NCBI RefSeq assembly: GCF_000373585.1
Contig: NZ_KB891924.1
Location: 1 to 38,542, forward strand
DNA: 38,542 nt
Reading direction: 5' to 3'
Source of the DNA: Streptomyces sp. MspMP-M5
Lineage (GTDB): Bacteria; Actinomycetota; Actinomycetes; Streptomycetales; Streptomycetaceae
Both the position numbers and the translations under genes were made by a program. Position 1 is the stretch's first letter. The number at the start of each line of letters is the position of its first letter. A model generated the notes under the pieces. It did no database searches, was not told the origin of the DNA, and saw only the letters and a program-made list of their open reading frames with translations. Shown piece after piece: positions 21,885 through 29,796 of the stretch.

Positions 21885-23543
21885 TCAGCTGCGGGCCCGC
21901 CGGCGCGAGCCCGGCCGGCGCTCGCTGGGCCGGGTCACCGGGTCGCCGGCTTCCAGCGCGGCGTCGCGCCGCGCCGCGCCGAACTCCGCCAGCGCCTCGG
22001 CCAGTTTGTGCACCGACGGCTCCGGCGACATCACGTCCACCCGCAGCCCGTGCTCCTCGGCGGTCTTGGCGGTGGCCGGACCGATGCAGGCGATCACCGT
22101 CACGTTGTGCGGCTTGCCGGCGATGCCGACGAGGTTCCGCACGGTCGAGGACGAGGTGAAGAGCACCGCGTCGAAGCCGCCGCCCTTGATCGCCTCGCGG
22201 GTCTCGGCCGGCGGCGGCGAGGCGCGCACGGTCCGGTAGGCGGTGACGTCGTCGACCTCCCAGCCCAGCTCGATCAGCCCGGCGACCAGGGTCTCGGTGG
22301 CGATGTCGGCGCGCGGCAGGAACACCCGGTCGATCGGGTCGAAGACCGGGTCGTAGGGCGGCCAGTCCTCCAGCAGGCCGGCCGCGGACTGCTCACCGGA
22401 CGGCACCAGGTCGGGCTTCACGCCGAAGGCGATCAGCGCCTTGGCGGTCTGCTCGCCGACCGCCGCGACCTTGATCCCGGCGAACGCCCGGGCGTCCAGC
22501 CCGTACTCCTCGAACTTCTCCCGGACCGCCTTGACGGCGTTGACCGAGGTGAAGGCGATCCACTCGTAGCGGCCGGTGACCAGGCCCTTGACCGCGCGCT
22601 CCATCTGCTGCGGGGTGCGCGGCGGCTCGACGGCGATGGTCGGGACCTCGTGCGGCACCGCACCGTAGGAGACCAGCTGGTCGGAGAGCGACGCGGCCTG
22701 CTCCTTGGTCCGCGGCACCAGCACCCGCCAGCCGAACAGCGGCTTGTTCTCGAACCACGAGAGCTGGTCCCGCTGCGCCGTGGCGCCGCGCTCACCGACC
22801 ACGGCTATGACCGGCTGCCCGCCGTCCGGCGACGGCAGCACCTTGGCGGCCTTGAGCACCTGGGCGACGCTGCCGAGGGTGGCCGTCCAGGTGCGCTGCC
22901 GGGTGGTGGTGCCGGCGACCGTGACCGTCATCGGGGTGTCCGGCTTGCGGCCGGCCGCCACCAGCTCGCCGGCGGCCGCGGCCACCGAGTCCAGCGTGGT
23001 GGAGACCACCGCGGTGGCGTCGCTGGTGCCCAGCTCGGACCAGCAGCGGTCGTCGGCGCTGCGGGCGTCGACGAAGCGCACGTCGGTGCCCTGGGCGTCG
23101 CGCAGCGGCACACCGGCGTACGCGGGCACGCCGACCGCGGCGGCGATGCCGGGGACGACCTCGAAGACGATGCCCTCGGCGGCGCACGCCAGCATCTCCT
23201 CGGCGACATTGCCGTCGAGGCCGGGGTCGCCGGTCACCGCACGGACGACCCGCCTGCCCGCGCGGGCGGCCGCCATGACAAGATTGGCGGTGTCCCGAAG
23301 AGCGGAAACGCCACTGGGGCTGCCGGGGATTGACGCCTCGTCAGCTGACGCCTGCAGCGGAACGTCCACCTGCGCACGTGCATGCACACGCACGACGTCC
23401 AGGACCTGCGGATCGGCGACGAGGACGTCCGCGGAGGCCAGCGCCTCCACGGCGCGCAGCGTCAGCAGGCCCGGGTCTCCCGGCCCGGCACCGAGGAAGG
23501 TGACCTGACCGGAGGCGGAGTGGTTTGGGGCGGTGGGGTTCAA
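21885..23543 (-). CDS. hemD: Fused uroporphyrinogen-III C-methyltransferase-like / uroporphyrinogen-III synthase
   Basis: A 552-residue bifunctional-looking protein. Residues about 12-255 form a CobA/SUMT-type methylase domain (TFLGAGPGDPGLLTLRAVEAL, VVPGIAAAVGVPAYAGVPL, VIAVVGE); residues about 265-530 form HemD, which closes hydroxymethylbilane to uroporphyrinogen III (GWRVLVPRTKEQA, WIAFTSVNAVKAV, AAVGEQTAKAL, DAVLFTSSSTVRNLV, ACIGPATAKTAEE). The usual SUMT segment GDPFVFGRGGEE is replaced by TGDPGLDGNVAEEM, so methylase activity is doubtful. The start is a TTG at 23543 that overlaps the hemC TGA as TTGA, which implies translational coupling. Confidence 0.93.
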   Translation of the reverse strand: MNPTAPNHSASGQVTFLGAGPGDPGLLTLRAVEALASADVLVADPQVLDVVRVHARAQVDVPLQASADEASIPGSPSGVSALRDTANLVMAAARAGRRVVRAVTGDPGLDGNVAEEMLACAAEGIVFEVVPGIAAAVGVPAYAGVPLRDAQGTDVRFVDARSADDRCWSELGTSDATAVVSTTLDSVAAAAGELVAAGRKPDTPMTVTVAGTTTRQRTWTATLGSVAQVLKAAKVLPSPDGGQPVIAVVGERGATAQRDQLSWFENKPLFGWRVLVPRTKEQAASLSDQLVSYGAVPHEVPTIAVEPPRTPQQMERAVKGLVTGRYEWIAFTSVNAVKAVREKFEEYGLDARAFAGIKVAAVGEQTAKALIAFGVKPDLVPSGEQSAAGLLEDWPPYDPVFDPIDRVFLPRADIATETLVAGLIELGWEVDDVTAYRTVRASPPPAETREAIKGGGFDAVLFTSSSTVRNLVGIAGKPHNVTVIACIGPATAKTAEEHGLRVDVMSPEPSVHKLAEALAEFGAARRDAALEAGDPVTRPSERRPGSRRRARS

Positions 23544-24517
23544 AGTGCTCGCTCCCCCATAAGACCGGCCGCACCCTTTGCGAGCATCTCGGCGGCGAGT
23601 TCCCGGCCCATGCGAAGCGGGACCGACTCGTCGTCAAGAGAGGCAGGTACGTGCCCGGTGGTGGACAGCTGCACCAGCGTCGTGCCGTCGAGCGTGCCGA
23701 CGACTCCGCGCAGGTGCATTTCGGTGACAGCCTGCTCGTCAGCCTGGACGTCGGCGAGCGCTGCCACGGGGGCGGAGCAGCCGGCCTCCAGGGCGGCGAG
23801 CAGGGAACGCTCGGCGGTCACGGCGGCCCGGGTGACCGGGTCGTCGAGCGCGCCGAGCGCGGCGACGAGGGGCGCGTTCGCCGCGACACACTCGATCGCC
23901 AGTGCCCCCTGGCCGGGGGCGGGCAAAACCACGTCGGGCGACAGCAGCTGCGTCGCCTCGTCGATGCGGCCGATCCGGGTGAGGCCGGCGGCGGCCAGCA
24001 CGACCGCGTCCAGCTCGCCGTTCTCGACGAAACCGATCCGGGTGTCGACGTTGCCGCGCACCGGGACGGTCTCGATGCGCCGGCCCAGCGCCCTGGCCCA
24101 GGCGTTGAGCTGCGCCATCCGCCGGGGCGAGCCGGTGCCCACGCGGGCGCCGTCGGGCAGCTCCTCGAAGGTGAGGCCGTCCCGCGCGATCAGCGCGTCC
24201 CGGGGATCCACGCGCACCGGCACGGCCGCCAGGGCCAGTTCGGCGGGCTGCGCGGTCGGCAGGTCCTTCAGCGAGTGGACGGCGAAGTCGATCTCGCCGG
24301 CCAGCAGCGCGTCGCGCAGCGCCGAGACGAAGACGCCGGTGCCGCCGATCTGCGCCAGATGGGCCCGGGAGGTGTCGCCGTAGGTGGTGATCTCCACCAG
24401 TTCGACGGGGCGGCCGGTCAGCTCGCGCACCGCCTCGGCCACCTGCCCGGACTGGGCCATGGCGAGCCTGCTGCGCCGGGTGCCCAGCCGCAGGGGGCTC
24501 CTCGTGCTGTCGGTCAT
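23540..24517 (-). CDS. hemC: Hydroxymethylbilane synthase (porphobilinogen deaminase)
   Basis: A 325-residue enzyme that links four porphobilinogen units. Conserved parts: LRLGTRRSRLAMAQSG at the start, HSLKDLPTA, GSPRRMAQL, VPVRGNVDTRI, and the cysteine that carries the dipyrromethane cofactor in LEAGCSAPVA near residue 252. It starts with an ATG at 24517 that overlaps the hemA stop (ATGA) and ends at a TGA overlapping the TTG start of hemD, so it is coupled on both sides. Confidence 0.96.
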   Translation of the reverse strand: MTDSTRSPLRLGTRRSRLAMAQSGQVAEAVRELTGRPVELVEITTYGDTSRAHLAQIGGTGVFVSALRDALLAGEIDFAVHSLKDLPTAQPAELALAAVPVRVDPRDALIARDGLTFEELPDGARVGTGSPRRMAQLNAWARALGRRIETVPVRGNVDTRIGFVENGELDAVVLAAAGLTRIGRIDEATQLLSPDVVLPAPGQGALAIECVAANAPLVAALGALDDPVTRAAVTAERSLLAALEAGCSAPVAALADVQADEQAVTEMHLRGVVGTLDGTTLVQLSTTGHVPASLDDESVPLRMGRELAAEMLAKGAAGLMGERAL

Positions 24518-25899
24518 GACCGCTCCTGTGCTGCGTCGTGCTGGTCGGCCCGGCTGACGGCGGCGACCGTCTGCGGGTCGAGGTCGAAGAGCTCCCGCAG
24601 GGCGTCCGCGTATCCGGCACCGCCGGGCTCGCTGGCGAGCTGCTTGACCCGCACCGTCGGCGCGTGCAGGAGCTTGTCGACGACCCGCCGGACGGCCTGG
24701 GTGATCTCCGCCCGCTGCTTGTCGTCGAGGTCGGGGAGGCGGCCCTCCAGCCGGGCGATCTCGCTGCTGACGACGTCCGCGGCCATGGTGCGCAGGGCGA
24801 CGACGGTGGGCGTGATGTGCGCGGCCCGCTGGGCGGCGCCGAACGCGGCGACCTCGTCGGCGACGATGCCGCGCACCTTGTCCACGTCGGCGGCCATCGG
24901 GCCCGCCGACGCGGTCGGCTGGTCGGACACCGTGGCGGAGGCGTCGGCCAGCGACTCGATGTCGACCAGGCGGGCGCCGTCGATCCGGTGCGCCGCGGCG
25001 TCGATGTCGCGCGGCATGGCCAGGTCGAGCAGCCACATCCGGTCGGCGCGCCCGGCGAGCGCCGCCGCGATCTGCTCACCGGTCAGCAGCAGCCCGGCCG
25101 CGCCCGTACAGGAGATGACGATCTCGGCGCGGGCCAGCTCGGCCGCGACGGCGTCCATGGCGACGGCGCGGGCGGTCAGCCCGCCGGCCGCGCCCGGCCC
25201 GCCGGGCTCGGTGAGGATCTGCACGAGCCGCTCGGCGCGGGCCACCGTGCGGTTGGCGACGGCCAGTTCACCGACGCCGTTGCGGACGAGGGTGGTGGCG
25301 GCCAGCGACGACATCGAGCCGGCGCCGATCACCAGCGCCCGCCGGCCGCGCGCCCAGCCGGCGACGTCCGCGCCGCCGGCCAGCTGCTCCAGGCCGAAGG
25401 TGACCAGCGACTGGCCGGCCTTGTCGATCCCGGTCTCGCTGTGCGCCCGCTTGCCGACCCGCAGGGCCTGCTGGAAGAGGTCGTTGAGCAGCCGTCCGGC
25501 GGTGTGCTGGTCCTGGGCGACGGCCAGCGCGTCCTTGATCTGGCCGAGGATCTGGCCCTCGCCGACGACCATGGAGTCCAGGCCGCAGGCCACCGAGAAG
25601 AGGTGGTGGACGGCGCGGTCCTCGTAGTGGACGTAGAGATGGGGGGTCAGCTCCTCCAGGCCGACGCCGCTGTGGCGGGCCAGGAGTGTGGACAGCTCGG
25701 CGACCCCGGCGTGGAACTTGTCCACGTCGGCGTAGAGCTCGATGCGGTTGCAGGTGGAGAGCACCGCGGACTCGGTGGCCGGCTCGGCCGACACCACGTC
25801 CTGCAGCAGCTTGCCGCGGCCCTCGGGGGCGAGCGCGGCCCGCTCCAGCACGCTCACCGGCGCGCTGCGATGACTCAGTCCGACGACCAGGAGGCTCAT
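24514..25899 (-). CDS. hemA: Glutamyl-tRNA reductase
   Basis: A 461-residue NADPH enzyme that reduces glutamyl-tRNA to glutamate-1-semialdehyde, the committed step of C5 tetrapyrrole synthesis. The catalytic Cys50 is in LSTCNRIELYAD, GEGQILGQIKDA follows, the Rossmann motif VIGAGSMSSLAA is near residue 190, and the C-terminal dimerisation helices end in LRELFDLD. Its ATG at 25899 overlaps the rex stop codon (ATGA). Being directly behind rex and its operator, it should be derepressed when NADH rises relative to NAD. Confidence 0.97.
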   Translation of the reverse strand: MSLLVVGLSHRSAPVSVLERAALAPEGRGKLLQDVVSAEPATESAVLSTCNRIELYADVDKFHAGVAELSTLLARHSGVGLEELTPHLYVHYEDRAVHHLFSVACGLDSMVVGEGQILGQIKDALAVAQDQHTAGRLLNDLFQQALRVGKRAHSETGIDKAGQSLVTFGLEQLAGGADVAGWARGRRALVIGAGSMSSLAATTLVRNGVGELAVANRTVARAERLVQILTEPGGPGAAGGLTARAVAMDAVAAELARAEIVISCTGAAGLLLTGEQIAAALAGRADRMWLLDLAMPRDIDAAAHRIDGARLVDIESLADASATVSDQPTASAGPMAADVDKVRGIVADEVAAFGAAQRAAHITPTVVALRTMAADVVSSEIARLEGRLPDLDDKQRAEITQAVRRVVDKLLHAPTVRVKQLASEPGGAGYADALRELFDLDPQTVAAVSRADQHDAAQERS

Positions 25900-26675
25900 G
25901 CCGGCATCACGGCGGGCACATCCCCGTCAGGTCCCTTGCGGTCGGTCGCGACACCCTCGGACCGGGCCGGCGCCGCCGGCAGGGCGCCCTCCGGGCCGGG
26001 CCGGCCGGTCTCCTCGCCCGCCTTGCGCTGCTCGTGGAAGGCGAGGATCTGCAGCTCTATGGAGAGGTCGACCTTGCGCACGTCCACCCCGTCCGGGACG
26101 GTCAGCACGGTCGGCGCGAAGTTCAGGATCGAGGTGACACCGGCGGCGACCAGGCGGTCGCAGACCTGCTGGGCGGCGCCGGCCGGCGTGGCGATGACGC
26201 CGATCGAGACACCGTTGTCCCGGATGATCTGCTCCAGCTCGTCGGTGTGCTGGACCGGGATGCCGGCGACCGGCTTGCCCGCCATGGCCGGGTCGGCGTC
26301 GATCAGCGCCGCGACCCGGAAGCCGCGGGAGGCGAAGCCGCCGTAGTTGGCGAGCGCGGCGCCGAGGTTACCGATACCGACGATCACGACGGGCCAGTCC
26401 TGGGTGAGGCCGAGCTCCCGCGAGATCTGGTAGACGAGGTACTCCACGTCGTAGCCGACGCCGCGGGTCCCGTAGGAGCCGAGGTAGGAGAAGTCCTTGC
26501 GCAGCTTCGCGGAATTCACGCCGGCCGCGGCCGCGAGCTCCTCGGAGGACACCGTGGGGACCGAGCGCTCCGAGAGCGCGGTCAGGGCGCGCAGATACAG
26601 CGGTAGCCGGGCGACGGTGGCCTCGGGGATGCCTCGGCTTCGGGTCGCCGGTCGGTGAGTTCGGCCAGTTGCCAC
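25896..26675 (-). CDS. rex: Redox-sensing transcriptional repressor Rex
   Basis: A 259-residue repressor that senses the NADH/NAD balance. It begins VATGRTHRPATRSRGIPEA; the winged helix (LPLYLRALTALSERSVPTVSSEELAAAAGVNSAKLRKDFSYLG) is followed by the Rossmann domain with VVIVGIGNLGAALANY, and the C-terminal helix LSIELQILAFHEQRKA swaps between subunits. The length and the final GPDGDVPAVMPA match Streptomyces Rex. The GTG start at 26675 has AGGAG 4-5 bases upstream. The gene heads the rex-hemA-hemC-hemD operon, with a Rex operator at 26752-26769 for autoregulation. Confidence 0.97.
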   Translation of the reverse strand: MATGRTHRPATRSRGIPEATVARLPLYLRALTALSERSVPTVSSEELAAAAGVNSAKLRKDFSYLGSYGTRGVGYDVEYLVYQISRELGLTQDWPVVIVGIGNLGAALANYGGFASRGFRVAALIDADPAMAGKPVAGIPVQHTDELEQIIRDNGVSIGVIATPAGAAQQVCDRLVAAGVTSILNFAPTVLTVPDGVDVRKVDLSIELQILAFHEQRKAGEETGRPGPEGALPAAPARSEGVATDRKGPDGDVPAVMPA

Positions 26676-27006
26676 GGTGCTCCTGCGGGTAGAGCGGGGC
26701 TGTGGACGGTCGTCTGGAACCCGACCGCCCCGTCCAGTGCAGGCTATGTCTTTGTGAACGCGTGCACAAAGATGGTGTCCGGTTTGTCCGGCCAAAGTGA
26801 CAGGGCTCACGCAGCTTTTACGGGGGTCCGCGGAACCAACTCCCACGCCACACCGTTCACTCGCGTCACCGGCCATCCGGGGCAGCGCCGACGGGAGCAC
26901 GCGTCCTCACTCCTCATCGCCACGCCCCCGGAAACCTACAAATCGCCCATCGATGGTAAGCGAAACCATCCGCCCCGGGCTCCCCGCGAACCGGCACAAT
27001 GGCCCC
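26676..27006. other. Divergent region between rex and the glutaredoxin-like gene
   Basis: About 330 bases. The left part holds the rex 5' leader, promoter and Rex operator. The right part, from about 26780 to 27006, has no open frame that looks coded and carries the promoter of the glutaredoxin-like gene. CACAAT at 26995-27000 directly precedes its ATG. I see no further repeats or hairpins of note. Confidence 0.6.
26741..26769 (-). promoter_or_regulatory. Promoter and Rex operator (ROP) of the rex-hem operon
   Basis: TTGTGAACGCGTGCACAA at 26752-26769 matches the Rex operator TTGTGAA-N4-TTCACAA except for one base. On the minus strand TTGTGC inside it and TAGCCT at 26746-26741 form a promoter with a 17-bp spacer, so bound Rex would cover the -35 element. 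The operator lies about 80 bases upstream of the rex start codon. Confidence 0.88.
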
Positions 27007-27285
27007 ATGGCCCCCTTGTTCAGCCGCGCCCCCCGCAAGAACCCCGCCGACCGGACGGTCACCCTCATCGGGAAGCCGGGCTGCCACCTCTGCGACGACG
27101 CGCAGGCGGTGATCGAGAAGGTCTGCGCGGAGACCGGCGCCTCCTGGGAGAAGAAGGACATCACCGAGGACGCCGAGCTGCACCGCAAGTACTGGGAGCA
27201 GATTCCGGTCGTTCTCGTGGACGGCGCCCAGCACGACTTCTGGCGGGTCGACCCCGTGCGCCTGCGCACCGCACTGGGCGCCTGA
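27007..27285 (+). CDS. Glutaredoxin-like family protein (thioredoxin fold)
   Basis: A 92-residue cytosolic thioredoxin-fold protein of the YruB/DUF836 glutaredoxin-like group. The strand VTLIGKPGCHLCDDA carries a CxxC active site at about residues 26-29 (C-H-L-C), and EQIPVVLVDG holds the cis-proline typical of the fold. The closing DFWRVDPVRLRTAL is family-typical. The conserved place beside the redox regulator rex suggests a thiol redox role, but no substrate is known. No Shine-Dalgarno sequence precedes the ATG at 27007; CACAAT ends 6 bases upstream. Confidence 0.85.
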   Translation: MAPLFSRAPRKNPADRTVTLIGKPGCHLCDDAQAVIEKVCAETGASWEKKDITEDAELHRKYWEQIPVVLVDGAQHDFWRVDPVRLRTALGA

Positions 27286-27430
27286 GCCCCGCCGCCCCTG
27301 TGCGGCGCCCCCGCCGGCCACTCCCCGGTTGGCCGTAACACTGCGCCGTAACGCAGCCGTCGGCCTCCCCGGTGCTTCCTGACACGCGCCCGTAACCGGC
27401 TGCACCGAACAAACTGGCTACGCTAGCCGC

Positions 27431-28405
27431 ATGGCCCGCCCGTCGCCCGCTCACCGCCCCGACCGGAGCCCCGCCGGGGCACTCTTCCCCACCGGGTGGT
27501 TCCCCCGCCGCAGACGACCCGCCACGGCGCGCAGCGTGCTGGCCGGCGAGGCCGCGGCCGAGGCCGCCCGGAAGTCCTCGCAGGAGGCGCCGCCCACCGA
27601 GGCCCCCGCCGAGCCGGAGTTCCCGGTCGCCGGCGACGCCAGCGCGGCGGCCTTCTTCGACCTCGACAACACCGTCATGCAGGGCGCCGCCCTCTTCCAC
27701 TTCGGCCGCGGCCTGTACAAGCGGCACTTCTTCCACAAGCGCGACCTGGCCCGCTTCGCCTGGCAGCAGATCTACTTCCGGCTGGCCGGCTCGGAGAACC
27801 CCGAGCACATGGCCGACGTCCGCAACAGCGCCCTGTCCATCGTCCAGGGCCACCGCGTCGCCGAGCTCATGGCCATCGGCGAGGAGATCTACGACGAGTA
27901 CATGGCCGAGCGCGTCTGGCCCGGCACCCGCGCGCTGGCCCAGGCCCACCTCGACGCCGGCCAGAAGGTCTGGCTGGTGACCGCCGCGCCCATCGAGACC
28001 GCGACGATCATCGCCCGCCGGCTGGGCCTGACCGGCGCCCTCGGCACGGTCGCCGAGTCCGTCGGCGGGGTCTACACCGGCAAGCTGGTGGGCGAGCCGC
28101 TGCACGGCCCGGCGAAGGCCGAGGCGGTGCGCGCACTGGCCGCCGCCGAGGGCCTGGACCTCTCGCACTGCGCCGCCTACAGCGACTCGGCCAACGACAT
28201 CCCGATGCTCTCGCTCGTCGGCCACCCCTACGCGATCAACCCCGACACCCGGCTGCACAAGCACGCCCGGGAGCACGGCTGGCGGGTGCGCGACTACCGC
28301 ACCGGGCGCAAGGCCGTCCGGATCGGCATCCCGGCGGCCGCCGGCGTGGGCGCGCTCGCCGGTGGCGCGGCGGCCGCCGCCGCCCTCCAGCGCCGCCGCC
28401 GCTGA
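27431..28405 (+). CDS. HAD-IB family hydrolase (SerB-like phosphatase)
   Basis: A 324-residue protein with a Pro/Ala-rich N-terminal tail of about 70 residues and a HAD-IB phosphatase domain. Motif I is FFDLDNTVMQG, motif II is in WLVTAAPIETA, the lysine of motif III is in HGPAKAEAVRAL, and motif IV is YSDSANDIPML. A hydrophobic Gly/Ala C-terminal segment (IGIPAAAGVGALAGGAAAAA) ends in RRRR and could be a membrane anchor. It resembles the SerB-like CicA/HAD-IB proteins of actinomycetes, whose substrate is uncertain. TACGCT ends 6 bases before the ATG and no Shine-Dalgarno is visible. Confidence 0.88.
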   Translation: MARPSPAHRPDRSPAGALFPTGWFPRRRRPATARSVLAGEAAAEAARKSSQEAPPTEAPAEPEFPVAGDASAAAFFDLDNTVMQGAALFHFGRGLYKRHFFHKRDLARFAWQQIYFRLAGSENPEHMADVRNSALSIVQGHRVAELMAIGEEIYDEYMAERVWPGTRALAQAHLDAGQKVWLVTAAPIETATIIARRLGLTGALGTVAESVGGVYTGKLVGEPLHGPAKAEAVRALAAAEGLDLSHCAAYSDSANDIPMLSLVGHPYAINPDTRLHKHAREHGWRVRDYRTGRKAVRIGIPAAAGVGALAGGAAAAAALQRRRR

Positions 28406-28735
28406 CCGTCCCTGATCACCGCGCGCGCCGCCGGACCAACCGCACTCCCTACCCCCACCGCCGCCCCGTCAGTCCCTTTCCTGCCGGTTAACCACAACAC
28501 GCCCTTCAACCAGGCAGATTGCGCTCCCTTCCGATCAATACTTGCTCAATATTCGATACTTGATCCGCCACCAACCGGACACGGACCGTAAGTAATCGAT
28601 GATTTGAGCAACTGGGTGTAGCGCTGCCTGTACGAAGCGTTATTCTCCTCAGACGCATTCCGGAACCCACACGTCCCTACGACGAGTGAACGGTCCCGCA
28701 CTGCACGTGATGGAAGCTCTGCCTCTGGGAGTCCC
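28406..28735. other. bldN upstream regulatory region
   Basis: About 330 bases before bldN. The part at 28500-28650 is far richer in A+T than its surroundings, as expected for a heavily regulated promoter. It contains a 13-base direct repeat (28535-28547 and 28553-28565) and, at 28610-28622, ACTGGGTG, loosely like half of a BldD box. I cannot place the -35 and -10 elements with confidence. Known biology: bldN is repressed by BldD in Streptomyces. Confidence 0.6.
28535..28565. promoter_or_regulatory. Direct repeat upstream of bldN
   Basis: TCAATACTTGCTC (28535-28547) and TCGATACTTGATC (28553-28565) match at 11 of 13 bases, start to start 18 bases apart, in an A+T-rich stretch about 170-200 bases before the bldN start codon. 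This could be a regulator binding site or contain promoter elements. Confidence 0.5.
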
Positions 28736-29524
28736 GTGTACCCACACGTCGGGGTTGACGCCTCGGGCCTGGCTACGCTGCGTACGACACTCGTCGACCA
28801 CCTGCGCAGTTTTGTCCCCACCGCGTACGCCGTCCCCGCATTCGCCACAGCCGTGCCCACCGGCCCCTGCTACGCGCTGGCCGACGGGAGCGCTGCGGTC
28901 GGCAAGGCCGCCCCCGCCGGCAGAAGCCGCCGCGCGGGCACCGGCACCACCACCGCACGGCGCCCCGCGGACAGCGACAGCCGTCGCATGATGGACCTCG
29001 TCGAACGCGCCCAAGCCGGCGAGGCCGACGCCTTCGGCCGTCTCTACGACCAGTACGCCGACACCGTCTACCGCTACATCTACTACCGCGTGGGCGGCCG
29101 GGCCACGGCCGAGGACCTCACGAGCGAGACCTTCCTCCGCGCGCTGCGCCGCATCGGCACCTTCACCTGGCAGGGCCGCGACTTCGGCGCCTGGCTGGTG
29201 ACCATCGCCCGCAACCTCGTCGCCGACCACTTCAAGTCCTCCCGCTTCCGCCTGGAAGTCACCACCGGAGAGATGCTCGACGCCAACGAGGTCGAGCGCA
29301 GCCCCGAGGACTCGGTCCTCGAATCCCTCTCCAACGCCGCCCTGTTGGAGGCGGTCCGCAAGCTCAACCCCCAGCAGCAGGAATGCGTCACCCTTCGCTT
29401 CCTCCAGGGCCTCTCGGTCGCCGAGACCGCCCGCGTCATGGGCAAGAACGAGGGCGCCATCAAGACCCTCCAGTACCGGGCCGTCCGCACCCTGGCGCGG
29501 CTCCTCCCCGAAGACGCCCGCTGA
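28736..29524 (+). CDS. bldN: ECF RNA polymerase sigma factor BldN
   Basis: A 262-residue sigma factor for aerial development, which in Streptomyces drives the chaplin, rodlin and bldM genes. The N-terminal prosequence of about 85 residues (MYPHVGVDASGLATLR, PTAYAVPAFATAVP, CYALADGSAAVG) is present and is removed to give mature sigma. Region 2 follows (MMDLVERAQAGEADAFGRLYDQYADTVYRYIYYRVGG, then DLTSETFLRALRRI), and region 4 carries the helix-turn-helix in LSVAETARVMGKNEGAIKTLQYRAV. The start is the GTG at 28736, with GGGAG 4 bases upstream. Its anti-sigma gene rsbN lies 272 bases downstream. Confidence 0.97.
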   Translation: MYPHVGVDASGLATLRTTLVDHLRSFVPTAYAVPAFATAVPTGPCYALADGSAAVGKAAPAGRSRRAGTGTTTARRPADSDSRRMMDLVERAQAGEADAFGRLYDQYADTVYRYIYYRVGGRATAEDLTSETFLRALRRIGTFTWQGRDFGAWLVTIARNLVADHFKSSRFRLEVTTGEMLDANEVERSPEDSVLESLSNAALLEAVRKLNPQQQECVTLRFLQGLSVAETARVMGKNEGAIKTLQYRAVRTLARLLPEDAR

Positions 29525-29617
29525 CGGCCACCGCTCGCCGCCCGCCATCCCCAACACCCCGTCAGCCGCTCACCTTTGGTGACCTGGCATGCCCGAACGG
29601 TCAGATCATCGTGAGTG

Positions 29618-29646
29618 CGTAACCCGAGTGCCGCGCCGCTCGTTGT
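29618..29646 (+). promoter_or_regulatory. Putative BldN-dependent promoter of rsbN
   Basis: CGTAAC at 29618-29623 and CGTTGT at 29641-29646 are separated by 17 bases. This resembles the BldN-type ECF promoter I recall from bldM P1 (CGTAAC and CGTTGA). A start near 29653 would give an untranslated leader of about 145 bases. It fits the reported control of rsbN by the sigma factor it inhibits. Confidence 0.55.
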
Positions 29647-29796
29647 CCGGGATGCAGGCTCCACGCGGTCACGCCATGTCCGCTGCGTCTCACTCGTTCG
29701 AGTGGCCACGGACAGCGGCGTGCAACCATCCGGCCCGTCTGGATAGTCAATGCCAGTCCGGGGAGTCGAGCGGGATGACGAGAGGAGGTGCCGCCC

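Noticed and set aside
20747..26675. Cobalamin or secondary-metabolite cluster
   Set aside because: The genes are the standard early tetrapyrrole pathway plus rex, in the arrangement usual for Streptomyces.
27334..27361. ECF promoter (CGTAAC then CGTC) before the HAD-IB gene
   Set aside because: The spacer is 18 bases, other CGTAAC copies lie nearby by chance, and a leaderless-type -10 adjoins the ATG, so the case is weak.
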